In this document: positions 51,972 to 60,857 of the stretch, one piece after another
Layout of the letters: each line of letters begins with the position of its first letter
Numbering within the stretch: the stretch's first letter is position 1
DNA from: CBDDEH01 sp965226865
Lineage (GTDB): Bacteria > Chloroflexota > Dehalococcoidia > Lucifugimonadales > JAGWBF01
Assembly (NCBI GenBank): GCA_965226865.1
Contig: CBDDEH010000003.1
Coordinates: 310,001-374,000, forward strand
DNA: 64,000 bases
Direction: 5' to 3'
Program-made: the position numbers and the translations under genes
Notes under the pieces: model-generated
What the model was told of the DNA's origin: nothing
The model's database searches: none
The model's input: the letters and a program-made list of their open reading frames with translations, nothing else

Positions 51972-52907
51972 TCAGGACAGCGGTGAGGCTAAAATAAGAG
52001 AGTCTACCGCTGGGGTGTCTCGTAAACCTTCATCCGATGGTAAGGCTCGTGGAAGTTCCAGTAAACACCTTTGTGGGCTCACTGCATGGAACACCTGACC
52101 CGGTGACCGATAGCCCAGGGCTTGATGGGGCCGCTCTTGGTTGTAGAAGGCCAGATAAGCCCCAATCCCCTTTCTGGCCTCAGTCCCATTTTGGTATGCC
52201 TTCAGGTACACCTCCTCGTACTTGATGCTGCGCCACAGCCGTTCCACGAAGACGTTGTCCATGCACCGGCCCCTGCCGTCCATGCTCACTTGAACGCCTT
52301 GCGCCAGCAGCATGCTGGTGAAGGCCTCGCTGGTGAACTGGCTGCCCTGGTCGGTGTTGAAGATCTGTGGCCGACCCTTGCTCAAGGCCTCTTCCAGAGC
52401 CGCAACACAGAAGTCTACCTCCAGGGTGTTGGACAGCCGCCAGGCCAGCACGTAGCGGCTGTGCCAGTCCATGATGGCCACCAAGTAGAGGAAACCCCGA
52501 GCCATGGGTATGTAGGTGATGTCGGTGGCCCACACCTGGTTGACCCGGTTGATCTCCAGCCCCCTGAGCAAGTACGGATAGACCTTATGCCCTGGGTTTG
52601 GCTTGCTGGTGTTGGGACGCCGGTAGATGGCCTCCAGGCCTATCAGCTGCATCAGCCGGCGGACCCGCTTGCGGTTGACCTGGTGTCCGTGATTTCTGAG
52701 CCAGGCAGTCATCCTTCTGGAGCCGTAGAAAGGTGTCTTCAGGTACTGTTGGTCTATGAGGGCCATCAACTCCAAGTCCTCGGCGCCGGCCTCGGTTGGC
52801 AGGTAGTACAACGCGGAGCGGCTGATACCCAGCAAGGCGCACTGGCGCACCAGAGACAGCTTCGGTTCTTCTCGGTCAATCATGGCCCGGCGTTGGGACC
52901 GGCTCAC
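51972..52907 (-). CDS. IS3-family transposase OrfB (DDE integrase core)
   Basis: 311 aa from GTG 52907, which overlaps the intended orfA stop (GTGA). Seen: the HTH-like AMIDREEPKLSLVRQCALLG and ISRSALYYLP, then the DDE triad: VWATDITYIPMARGFLYLVA, IFNTDQGSQFTSEAFTSMLL, and VFVERLWRSIKYEEVYLKAY. The end block NQERPHQALGYRSPGQVF is typical. In IS3 elements a programmed -1 shift joins OrfA and OrfB. All catalytic residues are intact here. Confidence 0.92.
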   Translation of the reverse strand: MSRSQRRAMIDREEPKLSLVRQCALLGISRSALYYLPTEAGAEDLELMALIDQQYLKTPFYGSRRMTAWLRNHGHQVNRKRVRRLMQLIGLEAIYRRPNTSKPNPGHKVYPYLLRGLEINRVNQVWATDITYIPMARGFLYLVAIMDWHSRYVLAWRLSNTLEVDFCVAALEEALSKGRPQIFNTDQGSQFTSEAFTSMLLAQGVQVSMDGRGRCMDNVFVERLWRSIKYEEVYLKAYQNGTEARKGIGAYLAFYNQERPHQALGYRSPGQVFHAVSPQRCLLELPRALPSDEGLRDTPAVDSLILASPLS

Positions 52908-53187
52908 AACCCGAAGCTCCGTGACAAAAATCCCGTTCCACCTTGAGCTGCCCAATCTGTTGGTAGAGCTGGGCAGTGAGGACCTCTTGGTCCTTCTCCT
53001 GGCGTCCAGCACCATTTTCAAAGAGGTGCGGCGCCCCCTGAGTCAAGGCCTTCTTCCAGGCATGGATCTGGCTCGGGTGGACTTCAAACCGGCTGGCCAG
53101 CTCTGCAATGGTGTGCTCCCCTTGGAGCGCGGCCAAAGCCACTTTGGCCTTGAAGACTGGGCTGTGCTTCTTACGTGTTTGCTTCAT
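52904..53187 (-). pseudogene. IS3-family OrfA, frame changed in a T-run near the end
   Basis: Seen: RKKHSPVFKAKVALAALQGE and HTIAELASRFEVHPSQIHAW, an HTH DNA-binding domain, and a leucine-zipper-like region QLYQQIGQLKVERDF. At a run of five T (52926-52930) one more T would give the usual ending VERDFLSRSFGL and a stop overlapping orfB at 52904-52906. As written the frame runs on to 52876 with an unrelated tail. Probably a lost base, real or by assembly. Confidence 0.8.
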
Positions 53188-53314
53188 GTCCTGCTCCTTG
53201 TTTCCGTCCTATTTTAGGAGCGGGACTCTCTCTTAGCCACCTGTCCGAATTTTGGGGTCCACCTCAGAACCGGAGGGGAGCATTCCAATGATGGACACAC
53301 CTACTAGTGACGGT

Positions 53315-53340
53315 AAAACACACCAAGGGTAAGGTGTGTT
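53315..53340 (-). terminator. Terminator behind the AceE-like gene
   Basis: Stem AACACACC (53317-53324) / GGTGTGTT (53333-53340). Read on the minus strand the hairpin is followed by a short T-run (GTTTTACC). It lies 72 bp past the AceE-like stop codon. Confidence 0.6.
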
Positions 53341-53411
53341 GATACCCCTATGAGGAGAGTGAGTAATAGCAATGAGGGTTGATGAGCATCACAAAAGTAG
53401 CAGGACTGGGG

Positions 53412-55805
53412 CTACTTGCCGTTTGTTTCCAGCGCGCTGTAGCATGCCATCATGATGCTGTCGACGTCGATTTGGTATTCCCGGTAGAGATCGTGTAGTC
53501 CACCAGTTTGACCGAATTGTGAAACGCCTAGAGGTAACGTTCTAGTGCCTGCTACGCTGCCTATCCAGGCCAGTGTGTGAGGATGTCCGTCGAGGACAGT
53601 CACCACCGGGGCGGCCTGTTCCTCAAAAGTCAGCACATCCCCCAAACAACTCGGAAGGTCTGCCTGTCCCGCCATCGTTTGAGATGTCCACTCTTGATAC
53701 CGGCGGAACAGTAGGTCTGCCGAGGTTACGTTCACCACATTGGCGTAAACACCCTCTTTTTTCAGAGCATTGGTGGCTTCAAGGGCCTCTGGAACCATGA
53801 CGCCGCTGGTAAAGATGTTGACTACGTTATCGCCAGGGTGGTATCCAGGCTCATTGCTACGGTCTACCAATCTGTAGGCGCCTGTGAGCACTCGCTGGCG
53901 GAGCCGGTCCTTGAGTTCGGGGTCCTCAGGCAGATCGAAGAGCGTTTGGTCGACACGCTTAGTCGTAAGACGCAAATAGAAGGACTGCTTTCGTAGACGT
54001 ATCTGCTCCAGCCCATAGAGGACGATCCATTCGAGCTCCTGGGCGAAGCATGGCTCGTAATACGTGACGTCTGGTAGTTCTACGCCTATAGACGGGGTGA
54101 TCACCGACTGGTGAGCGCCACCTTCTCTGTTCAGGGTCACTCCCGATGGTGTCCCGGTAACCATGAAGTGCGAGCCAGCATATGGACCGTACATGAACGC
54201 CTCGAGGGCTCTACACACGAAGGGATCATAGAGTGTACCTATGGGAAAGATAAGCTCGCCCAGCATTTCCGCTGATAGGCCAAGCTGACCCAGGAGCATG
54301 AAGAGGTTATTCTCGGAGATACCTAGCTCAATATGCTGCCCGCGGGGGCTCTCCTCCCATTTCAGCGATCTTTGAACGTCGTCCTGAGGGAGAGGTTCTT
54401 TCTCAGTCTTGCTCCACACCCCGACTCTGTTAATCCAACCGCCCAGGTTGGTTGAGCTTGCCACATCTGGGCTCACAGTGACGACTCTCTGTGCCACCTC
54501 GGGTAGCTCACGAAGTACATCGGTGAGAATCAGTCCAAACGCCTGCTGGGTCGACATGTTGCCCTTGTAAGCGAGCCCAAGCGTAGGGGGAACGCTTATA
54601 TCTACTGCAGAGACCTTCTTGTGTGAGCCACGGCGGAGGCGTTCACCTGCCTGGCTACAGAGACGGCCTGCCGCACTGTGAGGGTCGAACCCGGACCATA
54701 TCTCCTTCTCGCTTACACCTAGCTGCTCACGTACCTTCGCCATATCCTCCTGAGACAGCACGACTGAGTGGTTTTGAGGGTCTCCAACAATGGGCAACTT
54801 CCAGCCCTTCAAGGTATAGGCAAATACAACACTAGGTTTACCCGCTTTCTCCGCCTCTGAGAAGGCCCTACGTAAAGTGGGAAAGTCGTGTCCACCAAGG
54901 TTCTGTATGCTTTCCTGGAGTTCATGGTCGCCCCATTGGCTGATTACTTTCCGAAGCTCCTTTGGATGGGCGCTAAAATTGGGCAATAGCTCACGCATTG
55001 CTCCCTGCGGAAGTCGAAGAAGTCGCTGATAGGCCTCATTCGATAGATGGTCGATGCACTGGCGTAACACCTCGCCATGGGGTTGGGCAAAAGCCGCTTC
55101 GAGTTTCGTACCGTACTTGGCGTCAATCACTTGCCATCCATTTGCCTCGAACATCTCACGCCACAACTGAACTCGTATTCCTGGAATGACCCTATCGAGG
55201 CTCTGGCGATTGAGGTCAATAATCCACATCACGTTGGGAAGATCGTGAAGATGTGGCTCAACTATGGTTTCCCATACCGATCCTTCGTCTAGTTCCGCGT
55301 CACCGACCAGAGCGATGTACCTGTGTGTTGAAGTGGAGGGTCCCCATTTTTTGTCGAGTATGTATCGCTCGGTGAGCGCCGCAAAGTTAGGGGCAATTGC
55401 GCCGAGTCCTACAGAACCAGTCGAGAAGTCGACGGGATCCGGGTCTTTGGTCCGGCTGGGATAGGACTGGAGTCCGTGGAACTCACGAAGGGTCTTCAGG
55501 TACTCCTGGTCCAGATTGCCCATCAGGTAGTGAATGGCATGCATGATCGGCGACGCATGGGGTTTGACCGCTATCCGATCCCCGGGCCTCATGTACTCAA
55601 AGAACAGAGAAGTAAGGATAGTTACTACTGACGCAGAGGAAGCTTGATGGCCACCAACCTTGATTCCATCTGGATTTGGCCGCACTTTGTTCGCGTGGTA
55701 GATCATTTGAAGAGCAAGCCAAAGCACTCTATCCTGGACCGTTGCCAGAAGCTGATCTCGTTCGGGGGTAGTCAGTGCGGAACCCTTTGCGGTTGTAGTA
55801 GCCAT
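53412..55805 (-). CDS. Transketolase-like / AceE-type pyruvate dehydrogenase E1 homologue
   Basis: 797 aa. Seen: LALQMIYHANKVRPNPDGIK with GGHQASSASVV, MRPGDRIAVKPHASPIMHAI, the ThDP-binding block IALVGDAELDEGSVWETI, and WIIDLNRQSLDRVIPG (homologous to the AceE strand with NxQxLD). The pyrimidine-binding domain follows with VVTVSPDVASSTNLGGWINR, HIELGISENNLFMLLGQLGL and GTPSGVTLNREGGAHQS. The layout is that of a single-chain homodimeric E1 with fused alpha and beta parts, somewhat shorter than E. coli AceE. No E2 or E3 gene is adjacent, so a free-standing 2-keto-acid decarboxylase or transketolase role is possible. Confidence 0.85.
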   Translation of the reverse strand: MATTTAKGSALTTPERDQLLATVQDRVLWLALQMIYHANKVRPNPDGIKVGGHQASSASVVTILTSLFFEYMRPGDRIAVKPHASPIMHAIHYLMGNLDQEYLKTLREFHGLQSYPSRTKDPDPVDFSTGSVGLGAIAPNFAALTERYILDKKWGPSTSTHRYIALVGDAELDEGSVWETIVEPHLHDLPNVMWIIDLNRQSLDRVIPGIRVQLWREMFEANGWQVIDAKYGTKLEAAFAQPHGEVLRQCIDHLSNEAYQRLLRLPQGAMRELLPNFSAHPKELRKVISQWGDHELQESIQNLGGHDFPTLRRAFSEAEKAGKPSVVFAYTLKGWKLPIVGDPQNHSVVLSQEDMAKVREQLGVSEKEIWSGFDPHSAAGRLCSQAGERLRRGSHKKVSAVDISVPPTLGLAYKGNMSTQQAFGLILTDVLRELPEVAQRVVTVSPDVASSTNLGGWINRVGVWSKTEKEPLPQDDVQRSLKWEESPRGQHIELGISENNLFMLLGQLGLSAEMLGELIFPIGTLYDPFVCRALEAFMYGPYAGSHFMVTGTPSGVTLNREGGAHQSVITPSIGVELPDVTYYEPCFAQELEWIVLYGLEQIRLRKQSFYLRLTTKRVDQTLFDLPEDPELKDRLRQRVLTGAYRLVDRSNEPGYHPGDNVVNIFTSGVMVPEALEATNALKKEGVYANVVNVTSADLLFRRYQEWTSQTMAGQADLPSCLGDVLTFEEQAAPVVTVLDGHPHTLAWIGSVAGTRTLPLGVSQFGQTGGLHDLYREYQIDVDSIMMACYSALETNGK

Positions 55806-55881
55806 CTGCTCTCTGGTGATGGAGTAATTTTCGGTAAGTATACCAGAGGTCTATTCAGGCACACAAAATCGCGGGCGGAAT

Positions 55882-56988
55882 CTAGAAGGGGCAGGGGATG
55901 GCGAGCTCGCTGGAAATATCGCGGAACCACCGGATAACCTCTTTGTGGAGAGGAATTCCGTTTACCCGGCGGTCTTGTTCCGTCTCCCATTCCGGCTGAC
56001 CGGCTACCATCACTCGCTCGTGCCCTAGAGCAGGAGGAGTATTCTTTAGATCATGGAGGAATCTGTCCATCAGGTCCTTGAATACCCGGACGTCTGTGAA
56101 CGCCTCGATGCTGTAGGCGCCCACGAAATGGCTGAAGTTGGGCCGTCCCGGGACAATTCCATAGCCGGTTCCCGACAAAATGCCCGTCATGATATCCACG
56201 ACACAGGCAAGTCCGTATCCTTTGTGAGAGCCCATGTCCCGTGTGCTTCCGATAGGGAGCAGGCGATGTATCGGTCGGGACTCCAGACCGTCCGTCGGCA
56301 GAGGCGGCGGCGGCGTTGGTTCCATAATGGGCACGCCCTCGCTGTCTCCTATCCATCCGGCCGGCAGCAATACGCCCAATCGCCGGGCCATGTCAATCTT
56401 GTTTACGGCGACTGTAGTTGTGGCCCCGTCGAATACAAAGGGAGGCTCTTCTCCAGCCGGTGCGGCAACCGCGATGGGATTAGAGCCGAGCATGGGTTTC
56501 GCGCCGAACGTAGGGAGCATTGCCGGGGGACAGCCGGTCATGCAGATACCGATCATGTCGTGCTTGAGGGCCAGCATGGCGTGGTAAGCCGCCATCCCCA
56601 TGTGGCGGGCGTTTCCGATCGTAACCATGCCTACTCCGGTCTGTTTGGCCTTCTCTATTGCGACCTCCATAGCCTGGGGCGCGACTATTATGCCAAGCCC
56701 GGCATCGGAATCGATGGTTGCGGTTGCCGGGGCCTCTCGTACGATGCGCCACTTGGGTTTGGGGTTGATCTCTCCAGACCTGTATCCTTCTACATACCTG
56801 CGCAGCATGTTGGAGACTCCGTGGCTGGCTACTCCCCTCAAGTCGGCTGATACCAACACATCTGCGGCAAGGCTAGCCTCCTCGGCTGGTACGTCCATCT
56901 TTTCGAATATGGATGTGACCACAGACCGCAGGTCGCCTTCCCAGACTGTTATCGCATCCTCTTCTTTTACGTGGAAGTGCTTGAGCAT
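55882..56988 (-). CDS. Ldh2-family malate/L-lactate dehydrogenase-like oxidoreductase
   Basis: 368 aa. Seen: EEASLAADVLVSADLRGVAS followed by HGVSNMLRRYVEGY (the family's substrate-binding His region), GLGIIVAPQAMEVAIEKAKQ, TIGNARHMGMAAYHAMLAL, FGAKPMLGSNPIAVAAPAGE, VAVNKIDMARRLG, and GSHKGYGLACVVDIMTG. NAD(P)-dependent 2-hydroxy-acid dehydrogenases of the Ldh2/ComC/YlbC fold, including ureidoglycolate and sulfolactate dehydrogenases. Substrate unknown. Transcribed like the AceE-like gene 76 bp further on, so it may feed it a 2-keto acid. Confidence 0.9.
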   Translation of the reverse strand: MLKHFHVKEEDAITVWEGDLRSVVTSIFEKMDVPAEEASLAADVLVSADLRGVASHGVSNMLRRYVEGYRSGEINPKPKWRIVREAPATATIDSDAGLGIIVAPQAMEVAIEKAKQTGVGMVTIGNARHMGMAAYHAMLALKHDMIGICMTGCPPAMLPTFGAKPMLGSNPIAVAAPAGEEPPFVFDGATTTVAVNKIDMARRLGVLLPAGWIGDSEGVPIMEPTPPPPLPTDGLESRPIHRLLPIGSTRDMGSHKGYGLACVVDIMTGILSGTGYGIVPGRPNFSHFVGAYSIEAFTDVRVFKDLMDRFLHDLKNTPPALGHERVMVAGQPEWETEQDRRVNGIPLHKEVIRWFRDISSELAIPCPF

Positions 56989-57219
56989 ATCACTTTTGCC
57001 TGGGTCTTTCGCCGAAATTTCGTAGCCTTGAGGCCGGTGGGAGCCGACGGTGGATATAGTCTATCACGGTGTAAAAGTCTGCTATGAAATTCAGAGTGGG
57101 CCGCGAGAACTCCTCGGGTTTGGCTGTTTGGGGTTGACACCACGTGGGGCCATAACTATCATCCTGTCCGCCAGGGAGAATTTATGTATCGGTATAGTGC
57201 GGCCTTTTATGGAGGATGG

Positions 57220-57351
57220 ATGAAGGTAGCGGTATTGGGTGCGGGCGCTATCGGCGGCATAATGGCCATCGGGTTGGGTCGGGAGTACATTCAAGAAGAG
57301 TTAGCTGCAGTCGGAAGCCGAGCTTCGCCCGGAACACTGAAAGAAAGGTAA
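57220..57351 (+). pseudogene. N-terminal fragment of a 2-dehydropantoate-2-reductase-like gene
   Basis: 43 codons from ATG 57220 (GGAGG upstream). The first 20 residues, MKVAVLGAGAIGGIMAIGLG, are the Rossmann start of the PanE/ApbA family. The frame then runs into EYIQEELAAVGSRASPG, unrelated to that family, and stops at 57351. A deletion has fused the remnant to other DNA. It lies right before the enoyl-CoA hydratase gene. Confidence 0.65.
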
Positions 57352-57355
57352 CCGC

Positions 57356-58161
57356 ATGGCATATAAAGAGATAATCTACGACGTCGAAGACCAAGTTGCT
57401 GTCATAACCTTGAATCGCCCCGAGCGTATGAACTCCTTCAGCGATACTATGCTTCAGGAATGGGTCGACGCGATTCAGGCTGCCGCGCGTGACGATGACG
57501 TGAGAGTAGTAGTCGTTACAGGGGCAGGGAAGGCCTTTTGTGCCGGCGCCGATCTCAAGGCTCGTGCTGATGAGGACAAGGTCCTACGCCCCAATGCAAC
57601 CCCTGGCGAGCGGCGAGACACGCTGCGTTTCACAGTGCACAGGGTGTCTCATGCCCTCCAATACCTCGACAAGCCCTACATCGCCGCCGTCAACGGTGCC
57701 GATGTAGGTGCTGGTATGGACATGTGCTCCCAGACGGACATACGTATTGCGTCTGACCGCGCCCGATTCGGTATGCCATACGTAAACGTCGGTCTCGTTC
57801 CAGGAGATGGTGGCGCCTGGCTTCTGCCTCGGCTGGTCGGCATTCAGAAAGCTCTGGAGCTCATATGGTCCGGAGAGTTGTTTGATGCCCAAACCGCCCT
57901 GGAGATAGGCTACGTCGCCAGAGTCGTCAACCATGACGATCTCATGACCGAAGCGATGGCCTACGCTCGAAAGCTAGCGGATGGCCCACCTATAGCCATC
58001 CAGATGGCTATAGGCTAGTCTATCGCGGGCTAGATGCCACATTCCTGGAGGCATTGGAGCAGGCCCAGGCGGCTATGACGGTGGTCCAGTCTACCGAGGA
58101 CGCTGCCGAAGGCCCTCGTGCTTTCACCGAGAAGCGCAAGCCCAAATTCAAAGGACGATAG
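57356..58161 (+). pseudogene. Enoyl-CoA hydratase/isomerase with a frameshift near the C-terminus
   Basis: Start ATG 57356 with AGAAAGG upstream. Seen: VAVITLNRPERMNSFSDTML, oxyanion-hole block GAGKAFCAGADLKA, PYIAAVNGADVGAGMDMCSQ, RFGMPYVNVGLVPGDGGAWL, and ALELIWSGELFDAQTALEIG. At about 58010 the written frame stops (TAG 58016-58018). After loss of one base is corrected, it continues RLVYRGLDATFLEALEQAQA and ends at 58161 with a normal tail (EKRKPKFKGR). Full length about 268 aa, as expected for the crotonase fold. The truncated version would lack the C-terminal helices that form the trimer. Mutation or assembly error. Confidence 0.85.
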
Positions 58162-58202
58162 CCAGCCTCGGCTCGCTGGCACTTAGTGCCCGATGGTGCT
58201 CC

Positions 58203-58989
58203 ATGTCCATCGATAGACGAAATCCGCACAAGCCGTTTGATCGATCTCTCATTCAGGGCTTCCTTCGCGGAAGAGACATTCTATCAGTTGAGCTGTTATC
58301 AACTGGCAAGTCCAACACTAACTACAAGCTCATCTTGAGTGACGGCGAGGCATATGTGCTACGTCTTCACAGTCGTGGAAACGCGGAGCGAGAGACCTAC
58401 GCTATGAACCTCGTTAGAGAACTTGTTCCGGTTCCCCTCGAGATCGACCGCGGTGGAACCTGGTCGGTGTTTTCTTTCCTGGAAGGAGAACTCCTTGAGT
58501 GTGGTCCTCATCATTCAGGTGCGGCGGCCGAAGCGCTTGCCAGGATATCCTCAGTGGTGTTTGAGTCACCAGGATGGGTTAATGGGGATGGGTCTGTTGC
58601 GGCGTTCTCTTTTGGAGGAGGAAAAGGATTCGCCGCCGAAAAACTTGAAACCCCCGAAGTACAAGGTTCACGGAGACTTCAATCCCACCAATATATTGAT
58701 CCGTCAAGGGATGGTTAGCGGGATAGTTGACTGGGAGTTCTGCCACTCAGGTACTCCCTACATGGATATCGGGAATCTTCTCAGGAATACCGATTCTGAT
58801 TATCACAGTCAGATCAAATTGGGGATCGAAGCAGGAGGCATGAGCCTCCCGAGCGACTGGAAGGAGCGGGCTGAGCTTGTAGACCTTGGTAGTCATCTTG
58901 AATTCCTCACCTCCAATAGGTCAGAAAGCTTTAAGCGCCAATGTGTAGTTAGGATCGATAGATTCATCCGGAAATTCATACTAAGCTAA
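58203..58989 (+). pseudogene. Aminoglycoside phosphotransferase-like (APH) kinase gene, deleted and frameshifted
   Basis: First frame (58203 to about 58640): N-lobe with SVELLSTGKSNTNYKLILSD, GEAYVLRLHSRGNAERETYA, TWSVFSFLEGELL, and ALARISSVVFESPG. Second frame (about 58645-58989): C-lobe with the catalytic loop KVHGDFNPTNILIRQGMVSG and the metal site IVDWEFCHSGTPYMDIGNLL. Between them, roughly 40-60 residues normally present in the family are missing and the frame changes. Hence a real internal deletion, and not only a base-call problem. Members phosphorylate small hydroxylated compounds. Not expected to be functional. Confidence 0.8.
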
Positions 58990-59011
58990 CCTCCGTATAG
59001 TTTGTCGATGC

Positions 59012-59473
59012 CTATACGCGGGCAAGAAACTCCCAGATTTGATCGACAGTATTCATGTCGGGCTCCCAAGCGAGGATACAGCCCTTCTCATCAATGACGA
59101 CTGCCGGCCTACGACCTTCAGACGCGTTGGCCACGTACTTGTCAGCACTAGGGTCCGACATGCCATACGCGGTTCCTACTGCTCTTCCGGGATCTTGTAG
59201 GACTAGGAAAGGCAGGTCCTCACTCTCGACCCAGGCTTGGGCGGCCTCGGCCCCTTTGTCGTTTATGCCATAGAGGACGATGTTTTTCTCTTGCATTTCT
59301 GACGCAAGCTCTCGGTACCCGAGAGCCATTCGGGTTCAGCCCTTGCCTCCAGGGCTCGTGAAGAAGTAGAGCCAGACCTTCTTGCCTCGAAGATCGCTCA
59401 GTCTGACTTGATTGCCTTTGCTGTCCTGGAGTTCGAAATCGGGTGCGGGATCTCCTACCTGGATTTGTTTCAT
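59012..59473 (-). CDS. Predicted selenocysteine-containing peroxiredoxin (AhpC/TSA family, in-frame UGA = Sec46)
   Basis: Seen: ATG 59473, seven bases after GGAGGA, opens a 153-residue frame that ends at 59012 with one internal TGA (59338-59336). Read through: MKQIQVGDPAPDFELQDSKG, NQVRLSDLRGKKVWLYFFTS, PGGKG-U-TRMALGYRELASEM, then VLYGINDKGAEAAQAWVESE and RPAVVIDEKGCILAWEPD. The U occupies the peroxidatic Cys position of peroxiredoxins (about residue 46, followed by Thr). Only one other Cys (132) exists, so there is no canonical resolving Cys. Family knowledge: reduces H2O2 and organic peroxides; Sec-peroxiredoxins are known in anaerobes and others. A textbook-like SECIS hairpin follows at 59308-59326. 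Without readthrough only a 106-residue fragment lacking the active site would be made. Neighbouring genes are decayed, but this frame is otherwise clean. Confidence 0.87.
59308..59335 (-). promoter_or_regulatory. Bacterial SECIS hairpin of the Sec-peroxiredoxin mRNA
   Basis: Minus strand, directly after UGA 59338-59336: nine bases, then GCTCTCG (59326-59320), loop GGTAC (59319-59315), and CGAGAGC (59314-59308), a perfect 7-bp stem extendable by a G-U pair. The apical loop starts 16 nt after the UGA and begins GGU, like the E. coli fdhF SECIS loop (GGUCU). Spacing and loop both fit the bacterial SECIS consensus. Folding by eye. Confidence 0.82.
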
Positions 59474-59533
59474 GGTAGCTCCTCCATTTGGCAAACTTTA
59501 TTAGGGGGCATTGAACGGGCGGAACTCGTTGAG

Positions 59534-59800
59534 CTATGCTGATTCTAGGAAGGGTAGCACAGCGGCAACGAAGGCTTGTGCATCGTCGATCTGAGGAATA
59601 TGAGCCAGGCCTGGCAGCACCGTCTTTGAGGCGTTTGCCGGTTTCCCATCTATGATCAACTGGCTCGGACTGGCCTCCCATCTTTGCCCACCGCGGTCGT
59701 CACCCTGGACTTGAAGGCCTCGTCCAGATACCGGTCGAAGAGATTCTGGAGGTTCTATGACGTGCATATCCACATCCACGAATCTAAGACCGTCTCTCAC
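59534..59800 (-). pseudogene. Chimeric remnant: amidohydrolase N-terminus joined to an alpha/beta-hydrolase C-terminus
   Basis: The 88-codon frame begins like an amidohydrolase-2 protein (RFVDVDMHVIEPPE). An alternative frame then supplies LFDRYLDEAFKSRVTTAVGK, and the first frame resumes with LIIDGKPANASKTVLPG. Two compensating shifts are therefore present. The last 24 residues, LAHIPQIDDAQAFVAAVLPF, are instead the C-terminal His-bearing helix of an alpha/beta hydrolase. A deletion has fused the ends of two unrelated genes. Not expected to be functional. Confidence 0.7.
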
Positions 59801-59870
59801 GTTGTTCTCCCTTAGTCTAGCCTTGGATCGAATCTATTGTACTGTAGATACAACTCAGTGCCAACAGAGT

Positions 59871-60839
59871 CTATCCACGCTGAGTTTGTTCTTTCAAAGC
59901 AGGTGCAATCGTCCTCGCAACCAACTCCAAAGACTTCTTATCTACCGGTGGGCGGGCGGCGATGATAAAGTCCGAAACGCCCAGCTCAAGATAGGGCAAG
60001 AGTTGCTCTATGCACTGCTCCGGCGTTCCAACCATGGCTTGCTGTAGAAAAGACTGGATATCCATGTTGCGGTCCGAGGCAAGGCCTCGTCCGCGGTCTC
60101 TCGCTTCCGCTTCCGTCTCGCCAACGGCGGGCTCGATGATGAGAGACTTTCGGATGTCGTTTGGGTTTCGACCGATTTCCCGGCAGTAGCTGGCAAGGAC
60201 ACCAGCTTTCTTTTGTAATCCTCTATTGGCATGAAAAAAGCGTTCCACCCATCGGCGACCTCGGCCACAACGCGGAGGGTGAAGCGCTCGCCCATTCCAC
60301 CGATCCATAACGGAATGTAAGGTTTCTGCACAGGCTTCGGTTCACATGACGCATCGGTTATGGTGTAGTGACGTCCCTTGAAAGTAGTTTTGTGCTGTGT
60401 CCACAGGCTTTTTAGGATAGAAGCCGTTTCGGATAACATCTGGGCCCGTTTGGTCATCGGCGGGAGAGGGATGCCGAACTGGTCGTGCTCTTTTTCGTAC
60501 CAGCCCGCCCCGAGCCCAAGCTCGAGCCGGCCTCCGGACACGTGAATCGATTGTTGTAGCTAGGTTGGCAAGTACACCGGGATTGCGGTATGTGTTGCCC
60601 GCCACAAGGATGCCGCACCGGATCCGCGTAGTATGAGCCGCGAGGGCTGCAAGCAACGTAAGTCCCTCAAAGTTAGGCCCTTCGGGGTCAGCCTAAATAG
60701 GCAAGAAATGGTCATATACAGAGGCCCACTGGTATCCCATCTCTTCAGCCGTCCTCCATAGGTCCAGATAGTCACTGAAGCCGATATGCTGGGGTCCCGA
60801 GTGGATTCCAAATCTTATCTGTCCTTCGAATATCTGCAT
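59871..60839 (-). pseudogene. Luciferase-like (LLM) flavin-dependent oxidoreductase with an amber codon and two frameshifts
   Basis: ATG 60839 gives FEGQIRFGIHSGPQHIGFSD and MGYQWASVYDHFLPI. TAG at 60695-60693 stands where relatives have Tyr, then ADPEGPNFEGLTLLAALAAH and TTRIRCGILVAGNTYRNPGV. An extra base at about 60545 shifts the frame to HVSGGRLELGLGAGWYEKEH and HDQFGIPLPPMTKRAQMLSE. A missing base near 60207 shifts again to AGVLASYCREIGRNPNDIRK, ending at 59871. The joined protein of about 320 aa is a complete F420/FMN-dependent monooxygenase-like TIM barrel, a family expanded in SAR202-type Chloroflexota. Three lesions make it a convincing pseudogene. Confidence 0.85.
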
Positions 60840-60857
60840 GGTCTCCGCCTTTTGTGG

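Larger units (their letters stand above)
51960..53261 (-). mobile_element. IS3-family insertion sequence
   Basis: About 1.3 kb with imperfect terminal inverted repeats starting TGGACCCC (51960-51967; complement GGGGTCCA at 53254-53261), with GGACAG shared further in. It contains orfA and orfB of an IS3-type transposase on the minus strand. No clear target duplication was readable. Confidence 0.88.

Noticed and set aside
58203..58718. Intact 171-aa kinase
   Set aside because: The frame covers only the N-lobe; the catalytic HGDxxxxN loop is in another frame after a deletion.
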